Positions 44,882-55,716 of a stretch of DNA of 64,000 bases are shown in pieces (the first letter of the stretch is position 1; each line of letters starts with the position of its first letter). The notes under the pieces were generated by a model, which was given only the letters and a program-made list of their open reading frames with translations, searched no databases and was not told the origin of the DNA. Position numbers and translations under genes: made by a program. This DNA comes from Pseudevernia furfuracea (Eukaryota > Ascomycota > Lecanoromycetes > Lecanorales > Parmeliaceae). Where the stretch lies: the NCBI GenBank assembly GCA_022315425.1, contig JAIUPT010000050.1:62001-126000 (forward strand). Direction: 5' to 3'.

Positions 44882-47218
44882 CTATTTTTCAGTGTAGTCT
44901 CTAAAAGGGCGCTGCCTAGCGCTAGAGGTAAGTCTGTCGCTGAGCGTGGCTTTGAGAGAGTGCTTTTGCATGCTAGCCACGAGCTGCGCATTGGCGTTCA
45001 CGCTGGGGACTGCATGTTCCAAAGCCATTCGTGCGCCAGGATTGTCATTGACCATCTTGTAGATCCATTTGCTGCCCTCGGCAAGTCCTTCGCACGCGAA
45101 GCCGAAAAGTGCACGGTAGATTACGAAATACCCTTTCGCAACGTCATATGCGCCTTTCTTGAGGTCAGCCACACGCTTGTTCCTCGCTGCTTGCCGTTCC
45201 AGCTGCTCCCGCCGTTTGTGGACACCAGCGTTCTGGGCGCCGTGGATGATCATGCCGTGTTCGCGGGAACGACGGGTGATTTGGCCCGCTTTTCGGGGCT
45301 GTCGTCCTGGAATGCTGGCCTTGGCCGCTCGCTGGATAGGTGGCTCTTCGGTTCGATATCGGAGGATGTTGTCATTGGTCTTGAGTTTATTGTGAGAGCA
45401 TTTCTTGTCCTTTCCTCCTTTGCTTGCCTTCATTACGAACGGATTATGACATGTGGCTTCTTCGTAGGAAGGCAGGCCGGCGTTGAAGTCGATGCCCTGA
45501 ACATGAGCTGGCTTGCAAGGCTTTTGCGTTTGCATCGCTAGTGGAGTCGGTGTCGCTGATTCCTGCCTCTGCAGAATAGGTGGCCACTTCTTGTAGTCAC
45601 ATTTTATCGAGGCTCGCTGCGGGTTTTGACGGTTCTCCGGGCTCTTGACCCGTGCAAAGGGGGTTGGCTTAGGCATGTTGGCTTTCGCTCTAGCTTGGCC
45701 GAAGGGAGTCTGCTGTAGTCTTGTCGCATTCGCTGTCCTCTGGGTGACAGTTTCGCCAGCAGCAACATGTATTGGTACTGCGAGTGGCACCAGAGGAGTC
45801 CCCTTGGTCCACTCGTACTTTTGCGCCCTTACAATCTCTATGCATTCACCTAAGGAACATCGATTTTTGGGATTATGAGTCAGCATACTTTGAACGAGAC
45901 CCGCGAATCGAGATGGAGGGTTCTTAGAGGCATTCTCGAATGTGGTATTAAACATTTCTTTGTGTCCTTGGAAGTCTCTCAGTATCCAACCACGCTCGAC
46001 TTGGTCCCGATCGAGCATTGAGAAGAAAATAGCTCCAAGTGAGTACACATCGAGCGCTGATGTGTGTATCTCATTTGGCTTGAACGCTTCGGGTGCGCAA
46101 TACGCTGTTGTGCCACACACGCCATATAGCGAACAGGTGTCCTTCAGAGATGTTGCCCAACCGTAGTCAGCGATCTTGACATGTTCCCTAGAAACGACCA
46201 AGACGTTTGCTGGTTTCAGATCTCTATGCAAGATCAGATTCGAGTGCATGAAGCGAAGACCCTCGGCAATCTGGAGCATCACTCGCTCCGTCGTGGGCAT
46301 GTTTGGCAGTGGCAGTAGAGATCCCAATTCGCCGAGGTAAAGAGGCATAGCAGTATAAAACTTGGGCAGCGGCTTATTGTCGGACTCATCGAAAAGTATG
46401 TCAACAAGAAAAGGCTCCACAAAATCAGCAAACGTCATTAGTCCGTGGCAGCAACTTACATGACGCAAACTTTTCATTAAGTTTATCTCCTTCACAACCC
46501 GCGCTTTATGCTCTTTGGTCCTGGTCTGCTCTTCTTTGATAGCAATGAATAGCGCTGTATTCTTTTCCATGTACCTATACACCGCCCCGTTGCCCCCTTG
46601 TCCAACAAGATTCACGCGAAGGCAGTCGTATTTGCGGCCACAAAGCTGTCGATGGAGCATTGAGCTTGTGACTGGAATGGGTTTGTTGAGGCGAAACCAA
46701 TCTTCGCGTCGGCGTACTTCTGTGTCGCTAACCGGTGCTCGGATGTGAAAGGAACAGGGGCCGAGTATCAGGGCATGTAATCCTGGTGCTGCTTGGCGAC
46801 GACCATGGACAACTTTGATCAGCTTGTCGCGTGATGCCTCGTCATCTTCGACCTGTGTACCCTGCGTTGAACGGTCATCTACTAGCCAAACTTGGGGACC
46901 AGAGTTGAGCTGAGCATAGACTCTGCAATGCACTGAGCTAATAACGTCTGCAGGGAGTAGAACGTGACATCGAGGGTCGGATCCGAACCCAACCAGTCCT
47001 ACAGGCTCCTCGATGGATTGATTGGGAGAAAAGGTGACCCTCAAGGCAGGCTTTTTTATTGGCTTTCCTGATGAATCGGGGATATCGATTGTCACTATCT
47101 GGTATTCGCCCTGAAAGGTGGCGGGGGGACCTGTCTCTTGGGTGAGATAGAATGCCACAATTGGCTCGGACGCCTGATCTGGCACTAGAAAAGCGCCGTC
47201 GTGCTTCTTGTCACTCAT
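44882..47218 (-). CDS. FHA-domain serine/threonine protein kinase, copy A
   Basis: Exons 47218-46460 (759 nt) and 46414-44882 join after a 45-nt in-frame intron (GTAAGT...GGAG), giving 763 residues. Removing it restores the kinase text SLRH/PFLVDILF, and copy B has an intron at the same codon. An FHA domain (about 60-160; GFGSDPRCHVLLP, SSVHCRVYAQLNS) recognises phosphothreonine partners. The kinase domain (about 200-470) has the loop GQGGNG, AIK lysine, KEI glutamate, HRDLKPANVL, DYG in place of DFG, and CAPEAF. A basic, disordered tail of about 290 residues follows, with helical LERQAARNKRVADLKKG and a C-terminal hydrophobic stretch. The FHA-before-kinase plan recalls Rad53/Mek1, but the long tail differs. 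It faces the AT-hook gene. Confidence 0.88.
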   Translation of the reverse strand: MSDKKHDGAFLVPDQASEPIVAFYLTQETGPPATFQGEYQIVTIDIPDSSGKPIKKPALRVTFSPNQSIEEPVGLVGFGSDPRCHVLLPADVISSVHCRVYAQLNSGPQVWLVDDRSTQGTQVEDDEASRDKLIKVVHGRRQAAPGLHALILGPCSFHIRAPVSDTEVRRREDWFRLNKPIPVTSSMLHRQLCGRKYDCLRVNLVGQGGNGAVYRYMEKNTALFIAIKEEQTRTKEHKARVVKEINLMKSLRHVSCCHGLMTFADFVEPFLVDILFDESDNKPLPKFYTAMPLYLGELGSLLPLPNMPTTERVMLQIAEGLRFMHSNLILHRDLKPANVLVVSREHVKIADYGWATSLKDTCSLYGVCGTTAYCAPEAFKPNEIHTSALDVYSLGAIFFSMLDRDQVERGWILRDFQGHKEMFNTTFENASKNPPSRFAGLVQSMLTHNPKNRCSLGECIEIVRAQKYEWTKGTPLVPLAVPIHVAAGETVTQRTANATRLQQTPFGQARAKANMPKPTPFARVKSPENRQNPQRASIKCDYKKWPPILQRQESATPTPLAMQTQKPCKPAHVQGIDFNAGLPSYEEATCHNPFVMKASKGGKDKKCSHNKLKTNDNILRYRTEEPPIQRAAKASIPGRQPRKAGQITRRSREHGMIIHGAQNAGVHKRREQLERQAARNKRVADLKKGAYDVAKGYFVIYRALFGFACEGLAEGSKWIYKMVNDNPGARMALEHAVPSVNANAQLVASMQKHSLKATLSDRLTSSARQRPFRDYTEK

Positions 47219-48604
47219 CGTTGATGGGTGTAGTGTCGAATGATCCGCTGGCTCGAGACCCGCAGGCAGATGATTGAAGACCTACAGCTCTCTAAGCTGA
47301 AATATTAGAAGAAGAAAGATATCAAAGATAATTATTGTTGCTGTCCGATGCGGTGTTGGGTGAGGGATCAATGCAAAAGGGTGGAATGTTTAGATGGGTT
47401 CGAATCTTTGCTGGGGCAGAGAGTAGTCAAAGAGATGGAGACTATGGCGCTCAGTGCCGCTATCCCATATTGGGCACCATTCGGAACGAGAGGCTGAGGA
47501 GCACCCAGTAATTCATATTTCGAAAACATGAAGCAATGTCAAACACAGGGCTATTCTTAACGTTGCGGCTATGGGAAATTGCACCCCACAGATCTCGTGC
47601 CATACGGATGTCGTTTGCTGCGCGGGTGCAGAAGCAATGCAAAGGCGGGCAACGTTTCAGCCCCATTCTTAAGTCTGAACTTGTGCTGGGACATGATTCA
47701 CAGAATCGGATACCGTACACAAGAGGAAAAAGGTTAGGAAGTAGCGCTCGGCATGGATACTTGATTGGTTGGTATCCGCATCCGATAGGATTCTATCAAT
47801 TTCATCATGCAGAGCCAGCGTCTTTTGGTTTTCATCGGTCGAACTCTGGCTACCATGGGTTCTCAGCTCGTGATGTTTTCTTGAGCTCAAGGAAGTCAGG
47901 AGTTCGTCGAGCGGGGTCGAAGGAACAAGAATAGCCAATCGACATGATACCCTGCAGATATCTATGTGTCAACCACAAGCGTAACAACCGGAAAATGGCT
48001 CACGGAAGGATGAATGAATCATCTCAAACACCAATAATAATGAGAAACAAACGAAGAAGAGAGAGAGAGAGAGAGAGAGAGGCAGGCGGTTATAGTGATG
48101 ATATGGTTGGTCGGTCTCCATTTGAACTAGTGCGGGCGCTAAGTGAATGGCTGCCGCTTGGCTAACTTGACCGACCAAGTGAAGCCCGTTCTTCCAATGA
48201 ATCAGTATGGTCTCTAGACAAAGTGAAACACTTACTGAAACAAATTACGCTCTATACATTAGTACGTAGCGAGAGTGTCCTGACAAATACCTTACCTGTG
48301 CTGAAACGAGCCTCAACCATTGGCCCTTTGTATTGCAATAGTTTGCGGAGATATATGCTGCAACATCTCGCCACCAAAGAGTCATCAATTCTTCCAATCC
48401 CGTTCGCAAACTACCATCAAGATATCTCCATTGAATTGGTCCAGATCCAAGACCTGCTAGACATCGGACACTACATATGGTCGCCTCACCAGCACGTCAC
48501 AAACCCAGATCCGAATTTTGCGGCCACACTCTTTATCGCATAACCCTTGATCGGTAAAGTCAGCGATCTAGAGTTCAGCTATCCTAACTGAGAGCGGAAG
48601 AAAA
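47219..48604. other. Divergent spacer of unit A
   Basis: 1386 bp between the head-to-head kinase and AT-hook genes, so it must hold both promoters. A GA microsatellite lies at about 48057-48081. Frames here lack domains and ATG-supported structure. Traces of similarity to the unit B spacer (1458 bp) remain. Confidence 0.6.
48057..48081. repeat. GA dinucleotide microsatellite
   Basis: About twelve GA units upstream of AT-hook gene A. Confidence 0.9.
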
Positions 48605-49738
48605 ATGAGCAGAGACATTTTTACGGATGCTGCTGTTGGCTCGCCTAGCAATGGCCATTATGATTTTGCTGGTGGCTCCCTTAGCAGAGGCCAAAATGGA
48701 GATTCCACCAACCGGGTTCCAAGAGATCCAGAGACGCAGCGATTAGTGGACAAGATTAACGCAGAGAGAGACATCGAGAGAGCCCGCAAGGAAGTTGAAA
48801 TGAACACCCCCGAAAACCGCCAAAAAGCCTTCGAGGCGGAGATGGCTGAGAGGGAGCGCAAAAAGATTGATTTTCATTTCAAACGGGCTATTCCTAGGTT
48901 CTTGAGGGAAGGCTGGAAACACATTCGGGAAGATTTTATGGACGAAGAGATAAGAGTCTACACAATTGACAACGAACGACGCAGATTTTGGGGGATCAAA
49001 CGAGCTGGTATGGGAATGTATGACTTTTGGGAAGTGAATGACCCGGAGGTTGGAAGGTATGACGACATGATTGCAATCACCTGGGCAAATCCTCTCGTAC
49101 CGCCGCCAGTCACATCGTTTGATGAGAACAATCCAGTGATCTGGGCCGGGCAAGGGCTAAATCCTGATTTAACGACCCCAGAGCCAGCTGTAGCACAAGT
49201 GCCACCGCCCAAAAAAGCTGCTACCAATCCAAGAAAGCGGCAGAGAACACCGGACGTCAATTCCAACCCTAGAGTCCGAAATTCGACTACCAAACCATCA
49301 AAAGTCGACAAGATTACTCGGAAGTCTCTAGCCCACAATCTCGACGCCGGAGACTCAGGGCTTGAAGACCAAGTGCGAGAAGTGCCGATGGCAACTCACG
49401 CCAAGGTTAGGTCAACTCGAAACAAGACGGCCTTTATAGCATCAAACGCTCAGCAAAAGTCATCTACGGAAGATGAGGGCCCGCCGCCCTCTAAGCGTCC
49501 GCGAGGCCGCCCGGCCGCCAGCAAAAAGTCGGCAGCAAATGACTCCAAGCGTTCTCGAGGTCGCCCAACCGCCAAAGAAAAATTGGCCGAGAAATCACAA
49601 AAGCAAAAGAAGACTCCGGCTGTCAAAGGAAGCGTAAGGATTACAAAGCCCTCAAAAAAAGAACGGCGCCCCGCACCTTCCATCCACCAAATGCGCACTA
49701 GGGGGAAAGGTCCTGCGGAGTTCCTAAAACTCCCGTAG
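48605..49738 (+). CDS. AT-hook nuclear-type protein, copy A
   Basis: Intact single-exon gene, 377 residues. A helical charged region (about 40-90; NAERDIERARKEVEMN, AEMAERERKK) precedes a compact conserved block at about 100-155 (IRVYTIDNERRRFWGIKR, GMYDFWEVNDPEV) that is shared with copy B (RIYTLVDGGEHRFWGIK, NIYDFWEKYDPEV). The C-terminal half is basic and disordered, with two AT-hook motifs, KRPRGRP (about 297-303) and KRSRGRP (about 315-321), which bind the minor groove of AT-rich DNA. It ends in MRTRGKGPAEFLKLP, also conserved in copy B and visible in relic C. I do not recognise the WGIK/DFW block as a named domain. A role in chromatin is inferred from the AT-hooks only. Confidence 0.82.
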   Translation: MSRDIFTDAAVGSPSNGHYDFAGGSLSRGQNGDSTNRVPRDPETQRLVDKINAERDIERARKEVEMNTPENRQKAFEAEMAERERKKIDFHFKRAIPRFLREGWKHIREDFMDEEIRVYTIDNERRRFWGIKRAGMGMYDFWEVNDPEVGRYDDMIAITWANPLVPPPVTSFDENNPVIWAGQGLNPDLTTPEPAVAQVPPPKKAATNPRKRQRTPDVNSNPRVRNSTTKPSKVDKITRKSLAHNLDAGDSGLEDQVREVPMATHAKVRSTRNKTAFIASNAQQKSSTEDEGPPPSKRPRGRPAASKKSAANDSKRSRGRPTAKEKLAEKSQKQKKTPAVKGSVRITKPSKKERRPAPSIHQMRTRGKGPAEFLKLP

Positions 49739-50761
49739 ATGGTCTGGCCAGCAAAAGTTTGGCTGCTTCCTCTGATTTGATCTCTATCATCATTGGATGG
49801 ACTCCGTTTCACACTTCCTGCGGTCACTGCTCTCATGGGAGTCATATGTGCGTAAGAACCTTTCAAGTACGATAGAATAGAGCTGGTCTCTAAGATATAC
49901 TTGAAAGGCTTGCATTGGCTCTGATCTCCAGCAGTGGGTCCCAGAGTAGCAGGACGCCTCAGAAGTCAACAAGCCAAAAAGGCTCCTACATCCACGATTG
50001 TGGCCGCGCACACTCAGTTAAGACCACCATCATACCAGCCCGCAAAAGAGCGGATGAGACATGGCTACTTGGTTCAAGACCACCTAGGAGACCTTGCCGA
50101 CCTGACGGGGCACTATATCTATTGAATTTGTTGTCGCTACCACCTCCATCATACCAAGCACAAGATTCTGCAGATCCTCGAGAGCACCATCCCATCGTCT
50201 GGCACCTTGGGTGTAAAATGTCTCGACATCCTCCACCAAAAACCTGTGTACATGGAATCGCATTCAAATGCTCCTTCCAACACGCAATATGATTATATAT
50301 CTCTATTTCACATAGCTTACAGCCGAACAAGCCTCTTGAGACTTGCTGGGGCCGTTTTTATTTGCCTTGCTAAGATGTTCTGACGATGGAAATAAATCAC
50401 TTCGACAGTGGTATTCTGATCTTGACAAGCTTCTCCAATCGTGATGAGGTGAAAAGGAGTGTCCTGTTAACCAAACTCAAATTACATCCCCCTCCACTCT
50501 CGCCAACGCGATGCATGAAATAGGGAGAATGGCAGTTGTCGTTCGTTTGATACTTCTATCCATCCATGCCCTGTGCCTTTGACCGCCCTTCCCCATGTTC
50601 GCCCAAACGCAATGCATGCAGTTTTGAAAGAAAAAAAAAGATGAATGTCACTCGCTATCCCTCGAACAAATCCGTACCTCCCATGAACAGCACAGCTCCT
50701 CCTCATACTCCCTCTGCCCCACAAAGCGAGCCACTCAGAGACATCCTATCCCACTCCCCAC
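49739..50761. other. Spacer between units A and B
   Basis: The first 450 bases resemble the sequence after copy B (55717-56190), including gtagagctggtctcta-like runs; from about 50437 the sequence resembles the left end of unit A. The duplication junction therefore lies between about 50190 and 50437. No separate gene is seen. Confidence 0.7.
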
Positions 50762-53274
50762 TCAACACCTGCCACGAGGGACGCACAGAGGCAGTCGGCC
50801 CAATCTCGCTTTCTCCCGCTCTTCCAACTCCCGTTCCGCAGCCAAGGCCCTCTCCTTCTCCCCGCGCCAGTACTCCGCCTCCCGCTCCAGCCTCGCCAGA
50901 ACGCGCCTGCCCTCGGTCGTGTTCGGGAAATCCGCCTCCGACTGCAGCCGCTCCGCCTCGTACTCCTCCGGCGTCAAGGGCCAGACGCCCCGGGACTTGA
51001 AGCCGTACATCAAGCGTTGGTTGGAATCCAAGCCCCACCTCCGGGTTGTCCGGGGGGCGACGTGGCGGAGCGCGGGCATCGCGACGGCCAGGTCGGCGAA
51101 GATGAGGCCCAGGTACTGACCCGTGAAGCCGAGGCCGCCGGCCGCCAGGTCGCGGAGGCCGCGGGCGACGTTGCGGGGTCTCAGGGCGGCGAGTTCCCCG
51201 GCGCCGCGGCAGAGCTTGTTCTTCTGGACGCGGATGTTGTGCCAGCGTTCGATCATCTTGCGGCGTTCGCCGCCGCGGCGGATCCGGCGTTTGGCGTCGG
51301 TGTCGGGTTTGCGGATCGGGACGCGGGTTGTTTCGTGCATCGCTGGGCGTGGAGCTGCTTTCCCGGGAAGGATGTATGACGGTGAACATGGATCCGGGTG
51401 TCCAAAGGGGTTGGCTGAGGTGGGAGGGGCAGGTCCGGAGAAGTCGACTTGCTTTACCGGAGCAGGGGCTTGAGGCTCGCGTATTGGCGCTATTGGTGGG
51501 TTCAATAGCTTTGGTCCTTGTATCCTCCCCATCTGATCCCACGCTTTGAAGTTAAGCCCTACCGGTGGTAGCTGCTTCTGGGGTTGTCTTATTCGCCCGA
51601 CCTGATCCCACGCTTTGAAATTAAGCCGTGCTGGTTGCTGCTGCTTCGGGGGCTGTCTTAATCTTCCGACCGGATCCCACGCTTTGAAATTAAGCCGTGC
51701 TGGTTGCTGCTGCTTCAAGGGCTGTCTGTTCTCCACGATTGGCGCAAGCCTCGGCCTGCGGGCTATGAATCTAGCTGGGTCGATGATAGGTGGCTCCTGC
51801 ATCATAGCCTTCTTGATTCTCTGGCTGCGACGGGGGCCAGAAGCGGAGAGTACTGATAATGGCGGAAGTGCCAAGGGAGGCTGTTTCTTCCAATCGCGTT
51901 GTCTGGCCTTCACGATGTCAAAGCATTCTCTCAGAGATGGGCGCTCTTTAGCATCATTAGCCATCATACTCTGTACGAGACCGCCATATACTTTTGGTGG
52001 ATGCCGCATGACGTTTTCCAAAGTCCTAATAGTAGCATGCTGCCCTTTGCACCTCTCTGGCTCCAATATGACGAAGAGAGTGGCACCTAGCGCGAATACA
52101 TCCACTGCTTTTGTCTGCACTAGCATCCGCGAGACCTCGGGGGCAGCGAATCCTCGGGTGCCACAGGCTACCATGAGTTCGGCCCGGTTGTCGAGAGACG
52201 CGCATATTCCATAATCTGCCAAAACGACGTCTGGCCGTACCTTTCCTTTGACGAGAATGTTTTCGGGCTTGATATCTTTGTGTAGGACCCGTTGTTGGTG
52301 CATGTAGTTGACGCCGTCAAAGAGTTGAAGCATGACCTCCTCAATAGCAGAAACCTCAAGGGGCAATATGTCGCATAGCCGTCCTTGGTACAGTGGCATA
52401 GCTGTGAACCAGGTTTTGACCCCCGCTTGTATGGCTGCATTGCTCGTGATGTACTCAACCAGGTTTGGCTGCATAGAATTAACAAATGGATCTTGAGATA
52501 TATCATTCGACTTACATGTCTCAGACTCTGCATGTACGCTATCTCTTTCTGGATGCGTTGATCTGCGCCTTCCTTTTTTACCTCCTCTTCCTTGACAGCA
52601 ATCATAAGTCCAGTTGTCAATTCCATGTACTTGAAAACCTCACCCATTCCGCCGTGGCCAACACTTTCTATTGGGCGGTATTCTGCTACGCCGCCAAGGA
52701 GTTGTTCTTGTAGCAGACTCTCGGTGACAAGAATGGGGTCAAGATCTTGGAACCATCGCTCACGCCGAGAGATCTCCTGTTCATCTGAGGGCGACCAAAA
52801 AGTGAAAATATTGCGTCCAATCTGGAGGCGACACAGTCCCCGCGCTGCGACTCTGCGACCGACGGCCGTTTTGGATATACCGGTGAGTCGTGATTCTTCG
52901 TCCACGTATCTGGTACCATCCGTGGAAGTGTCATCAATCACCCAAACATGCGGGCCGGAATTCAGTTGAGCGTAAACTTTGCAATGAACTGGACTGGCCT
53001 CAGTTGCGTTGAGAATGACGTTGCAGCGATGATCATCGGATCCAAATGTGAGAAGGTGACGTTGCTGCTTGACTGGAGTATTCTCTTCGAAGGTAACCCG
53101 TAATGCCCGCCTTTCAATTCGAGCTCCTGCAGAGTCCGTAACCTCGAGCAGGGCTATCGCGTAGTCTTTTGTTGTGCACGGTAAGCCTGTCTCTTCAGTA
53201 AGGTAGAGAGCCACGAGGACATCTGAGAGGTCATCCGGTTGACCAGCTAGGCTCCTAGGCTTAGTCTCGCCCAT
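50762..53274 (-). CDS. FHA-domain serine/threonine protein kinase, copy B
   Basis: Exons 53274-52516 (759 nt, same length as in copy A) and 52468-50762 join across a 47-nt intron (GTAAGT...TATGCAG), giving 821 residues. ATG 53274 (MGETKPRSL) aligns with copy A; an upstream ATG at 53370 would add 32 residues. FHA blocks: TFGSDDHRCNVIL and ASPVHCKVYAQLNSGPHVW. Kinase motifs: GHGGMG, AVK, KEI, HKDIKPENIL (Lys for Arg in HRD), DYG and FAAPEV. The tail has three 23-residue repeats (LNFKAWDPVGRLRQP type) and a GC-rich, Ala/Arg/Glu-rich end with a predicted coiled coil (LEREAEYWRGEKERALAAERELEEREK). The HKD change often marks altered activation-loop control, so activity may differ from copy A. Confidence 0.88.
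51535..51745. repeat. Three 69-nt tandem repeats inside kinase B
   Basis: The run gatcccacgctttgaa recurs at 51535, 51604 and 51673, exactly 69 nt apart; each unit encodes 23 residues with LNFKAWD. The second and third units are nearly identical at the DNA level, so they arose later than the kinase duplication. Copy A has only one faint counterpart (CDYKKWPPILQRQ). Confidence 0.92.
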
Positions 53275-54732
53275 TGTGATATCACCTCGTTTGCAGCAGG
53301 GATTCTGGAAACCCGCAGGCGGAGCTTCGGGCGGACAGAGAGGTTGGAGGCCGCGGGCCTCCAGACTCAAGTTTCGATGATTGAGGGTTAATTCAATCGG
53401 ATTTTGAGGAAGGATAGTAGAAGTTCAAGATAACGCAAATGGTAACAATGTGGTAGAGGCAAGAATGCTACGACAGAAGAGAATCATATGGAGACAGAAA
53501 GGCGAGCACAAAGAAATTATCCCGTCTCAGGTCATCTTGTGGCGCTAGAGAATGAGAGGCTCAGAAGCACTGGATCCGAAACCATTTCAAGGCTACAAGT
53601 CACGTACCAAACGTGAGATCATTCTTGGGGCAGCGGCTGCGGATGGCTTGAAAGCGGCAGGCCGCTAATAGGCACCTACAGCGCAAAGACTGGGTCATCG
53701 CCACAGGCAGGGTCTGAGCAAATCAAGAAAAAGGTGAGATCATCACATAGGTCTTAACTCATCCGGCCAGTTCAACTTCATACACTGAATACAGCCTCGA
53801 AAAGGTCTGATAGATGAGCCTACTCGTGATGAGCATGGTGGCATCGTACATTGAATTTAGAAATTCCGTGCATCTTAAAACACAAGTACCTAAGGCAATG
53901 AATCACAAGCGGTTGTGTGGCGTCTCCTACTCAATCTCGTACTCACCGTTACTTGCATCCGGATCATAGCGTTTCGAGTATAATCAAAGGAATCGCAATC
54001 AGCCAATGGAGAAGGGAAATGTCGTACCCCTCAAGTGGAAGTGAAAGGGTGAAGTGTGTTTCGTTATGATTGGAAACAACGGTCCTGCCCCATTTATTTC
54101 AACGCAGGCGCCTATTAGAAGAGGAGCCAATAATAATGAAACCTTTTCGGAAGGGATGCCACGTCGTGTTTGATTTGTTGACCCATGTCACATATGTATC
54201 AAATTAGTGGTTTTTTAAATCCTAGGTAAGGTACCTCAAAGTAGACTCAAAGGCCGGCGCTAGGCGAAACGCTGCCGCTGCCAAGACTGCTAGCTCCGTG
54301 GGCCCGATGAAAGGTGGTCAGAGAAGCTCAACAAACACTCTACATTCTTCCTTTCTGTGATATCGCATCAATTGTTAACGCGAGTAGGATCTCTACTCCA
54401 AGGTTCTCCAAGAGACCATCATTATTGTATTTGCTTCTATCATCTTCTCTCTCTCCACCTTGAAATCGCCACAGACAAAGTTACACCGAATTTTCTTCAA
54501 ATATCTCTCTTTTCTAGGGTTCTCGTTGCATTCTTCTGCTGCCAGCAAATTGTCACCTCTTCCTGTACCACCCACAAAGATAATTCGCTCATCGCTCGGT
54601 GATCGGGTATCACTAATCTCGAGTGCAACAGCATAGCTTGATCAAAGATTGGTTTGCCGGATCTACCCCAACCTCGATTGGAGCAACCTGCACATCGATT
54701 GAGTTGCAACTTAGCTCCAAGATTACTTCAGA
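53275..54732. other. Divergent spacer of unit B
   Basis: 1458 bp between head-to-head kinase B and AT-hook gene B. No frame of note; contains both promoters and weak matches to the unit A spacer. Confidence 0.6.
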
Positions 54733-55716
54733 ATGGATGTCGAACCATCTGGGGGTTCGGGTCGCCATCTGATGGGAAGGTTCGGCTATCCCCGCGAAAA
54801 TCCCGAAACCATGGTCTCAATGGACCCTGAAATGAAAAAGGGCATGGCAGCTGTAAATGCTCACATAGACGCACAAAAAGCAAAAGCTGAACCCAATTTG
54901 AACACTGCTGAAGGTCGCAAGAAAGCTGCCGAAGCAGAGTTGGCAGAAAGGAAAAGAAAAGAAGACAACTGGTTAAGTCGGGTTATTTACGATCGTGGGG
55001 ATGGCTGGAAACCCATATGGGGGACTGCAGAAGACCAAGAACTAAGAATATACACGCTTGTTGACGGCGGTGAGCACAGATTCTGGGGAATCAAACCGAT
55101 TGGCATGAATATATATGACTTTTGGGAGAAGTACGACCCAGAGGTCAGAAGATACGAGGATAGACAACAGGAGACCCCGGTGAACCCGGACGCCCCAACC
55201 GGATCACTCATAGGGGAGCCCCTCAGAAGCTCACCGCCCTCTAACAAAGCCGGTGCAAAGCCGAGAAAGCGGCAGAAATCATCGGAGGTCAATCCCACTC
55301 ATAGAGTCCAAAAGTCGAATACGAAATCACCAAAGGTCAAGAAGAATACTCGGAAGTCTTTGGCCCACAAGGTTGATGCTGGGCATCCGGAGCTTGAAGA
55401 CCAGGTGCAAGAAGCGCTGGTGGCAGATCCCGCCAACGACAGGCCATCTCGAAACAAGACAGCTATCATAGGATCAGGCGCTCATCAGGAGCCAGTAACA
55501 AAAAATGGAGGCTCGACGACCAAGCGTCCTCGAGGTCGCCCACTCACCAAAGGAAATCTTGCCGAGAAACCGTCAAAGCAAAGGAGGACCCCCGCCATCA
55601 AAGGAAACGCAAGAGTCACAAAATCTCAGCAAACAAAACAGCACCTCTCAGCACCCTCTACTCACAAAATGCGTACTAGGGCAAAAGGCCCTGCGGATCT
55701 CCTGCAACTCCCGTGA
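54733..55716 (+). CDS. AT-hook nuclear-type protein, copy B
   Basis: Intact single-exon gene of 327 residues from an ATG at 54733. It matches copy A from the charged helix (EGRKKAAEAELAERKRK) through the WGIK/DFW block (about 103-141) and the basic tail to the end MRTRAKGPADLLQLP. The tail is shorter: about 30 residues between block and tail are missing and only one AT-hook remains (KRPRGRP, about 264-270), because the segment carrying the second hook in copy A is absent. The first 30 residues are unlike copy A. Preservation of a full frame despite this divergence suggests it is still used. Function unknown; nuclear DNA association is inferred from the AT-hook and basic composition. Confidence 0.8.
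   Translation: MDVEPSGGSGRHLMGRFGYPRENPETMVSMDPEMKKGMAAVNAHIDAQKAKAEPNLNTAEGRKKAAEAELAERKRKEDNWLSRVIYDRGDGWKPIWGTAEDQELRIYTLVDGGEHRFWGIKPIGMNIYDFWEKYDPEVRRYEDRQQETPVNPDAPTGSLIGEPLRSSPPSNKAGAKPRKRQKSSEVNPTHRVQKSNTKSPKVKKNTRKSLAHKVDAGHPELEDQVQEALVADPANDRPSRNKTAIIGSGAHQEPVTKNGGSTTKRPRGRPLTKGNLAEKPSKQRRTPAIKGNARVTKSQQTKQHLSAPSTHKMRTRAKGPADLLQLP

Larger units (their letters stand above)
44270..50190. repeat. Segmental tandem duplication, unit A
   Basis: Contains a minus-strand FHA kinase, a divergent spacer and a plus-strand AT-hook gene. Order, orientation, 3' flanks and parts of the spacer (for example gagaggctgaggagcac near 47490, matching gagaggctcagaagcac near 53550) recur in unit B. Corresponding points lie about 6.06-6.16 kb apart. 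Boundaries are approximate. Confidence 0.85.

Noticed and set aside
44759..45541. Plus-strand 260-codon frame inside kinase A
   Set aside because: Antisense to the kinase tail; no domain, and not kept open in copy B.
44882..47218. Calling kinase A a Rad53 or Mek1 orthologue
   Set aside because: FHA-then-kinase order matches Mek1, but the DYG motif, the long basic tail and the tandem, fast-evolving setting do not; orthology would need a tree.
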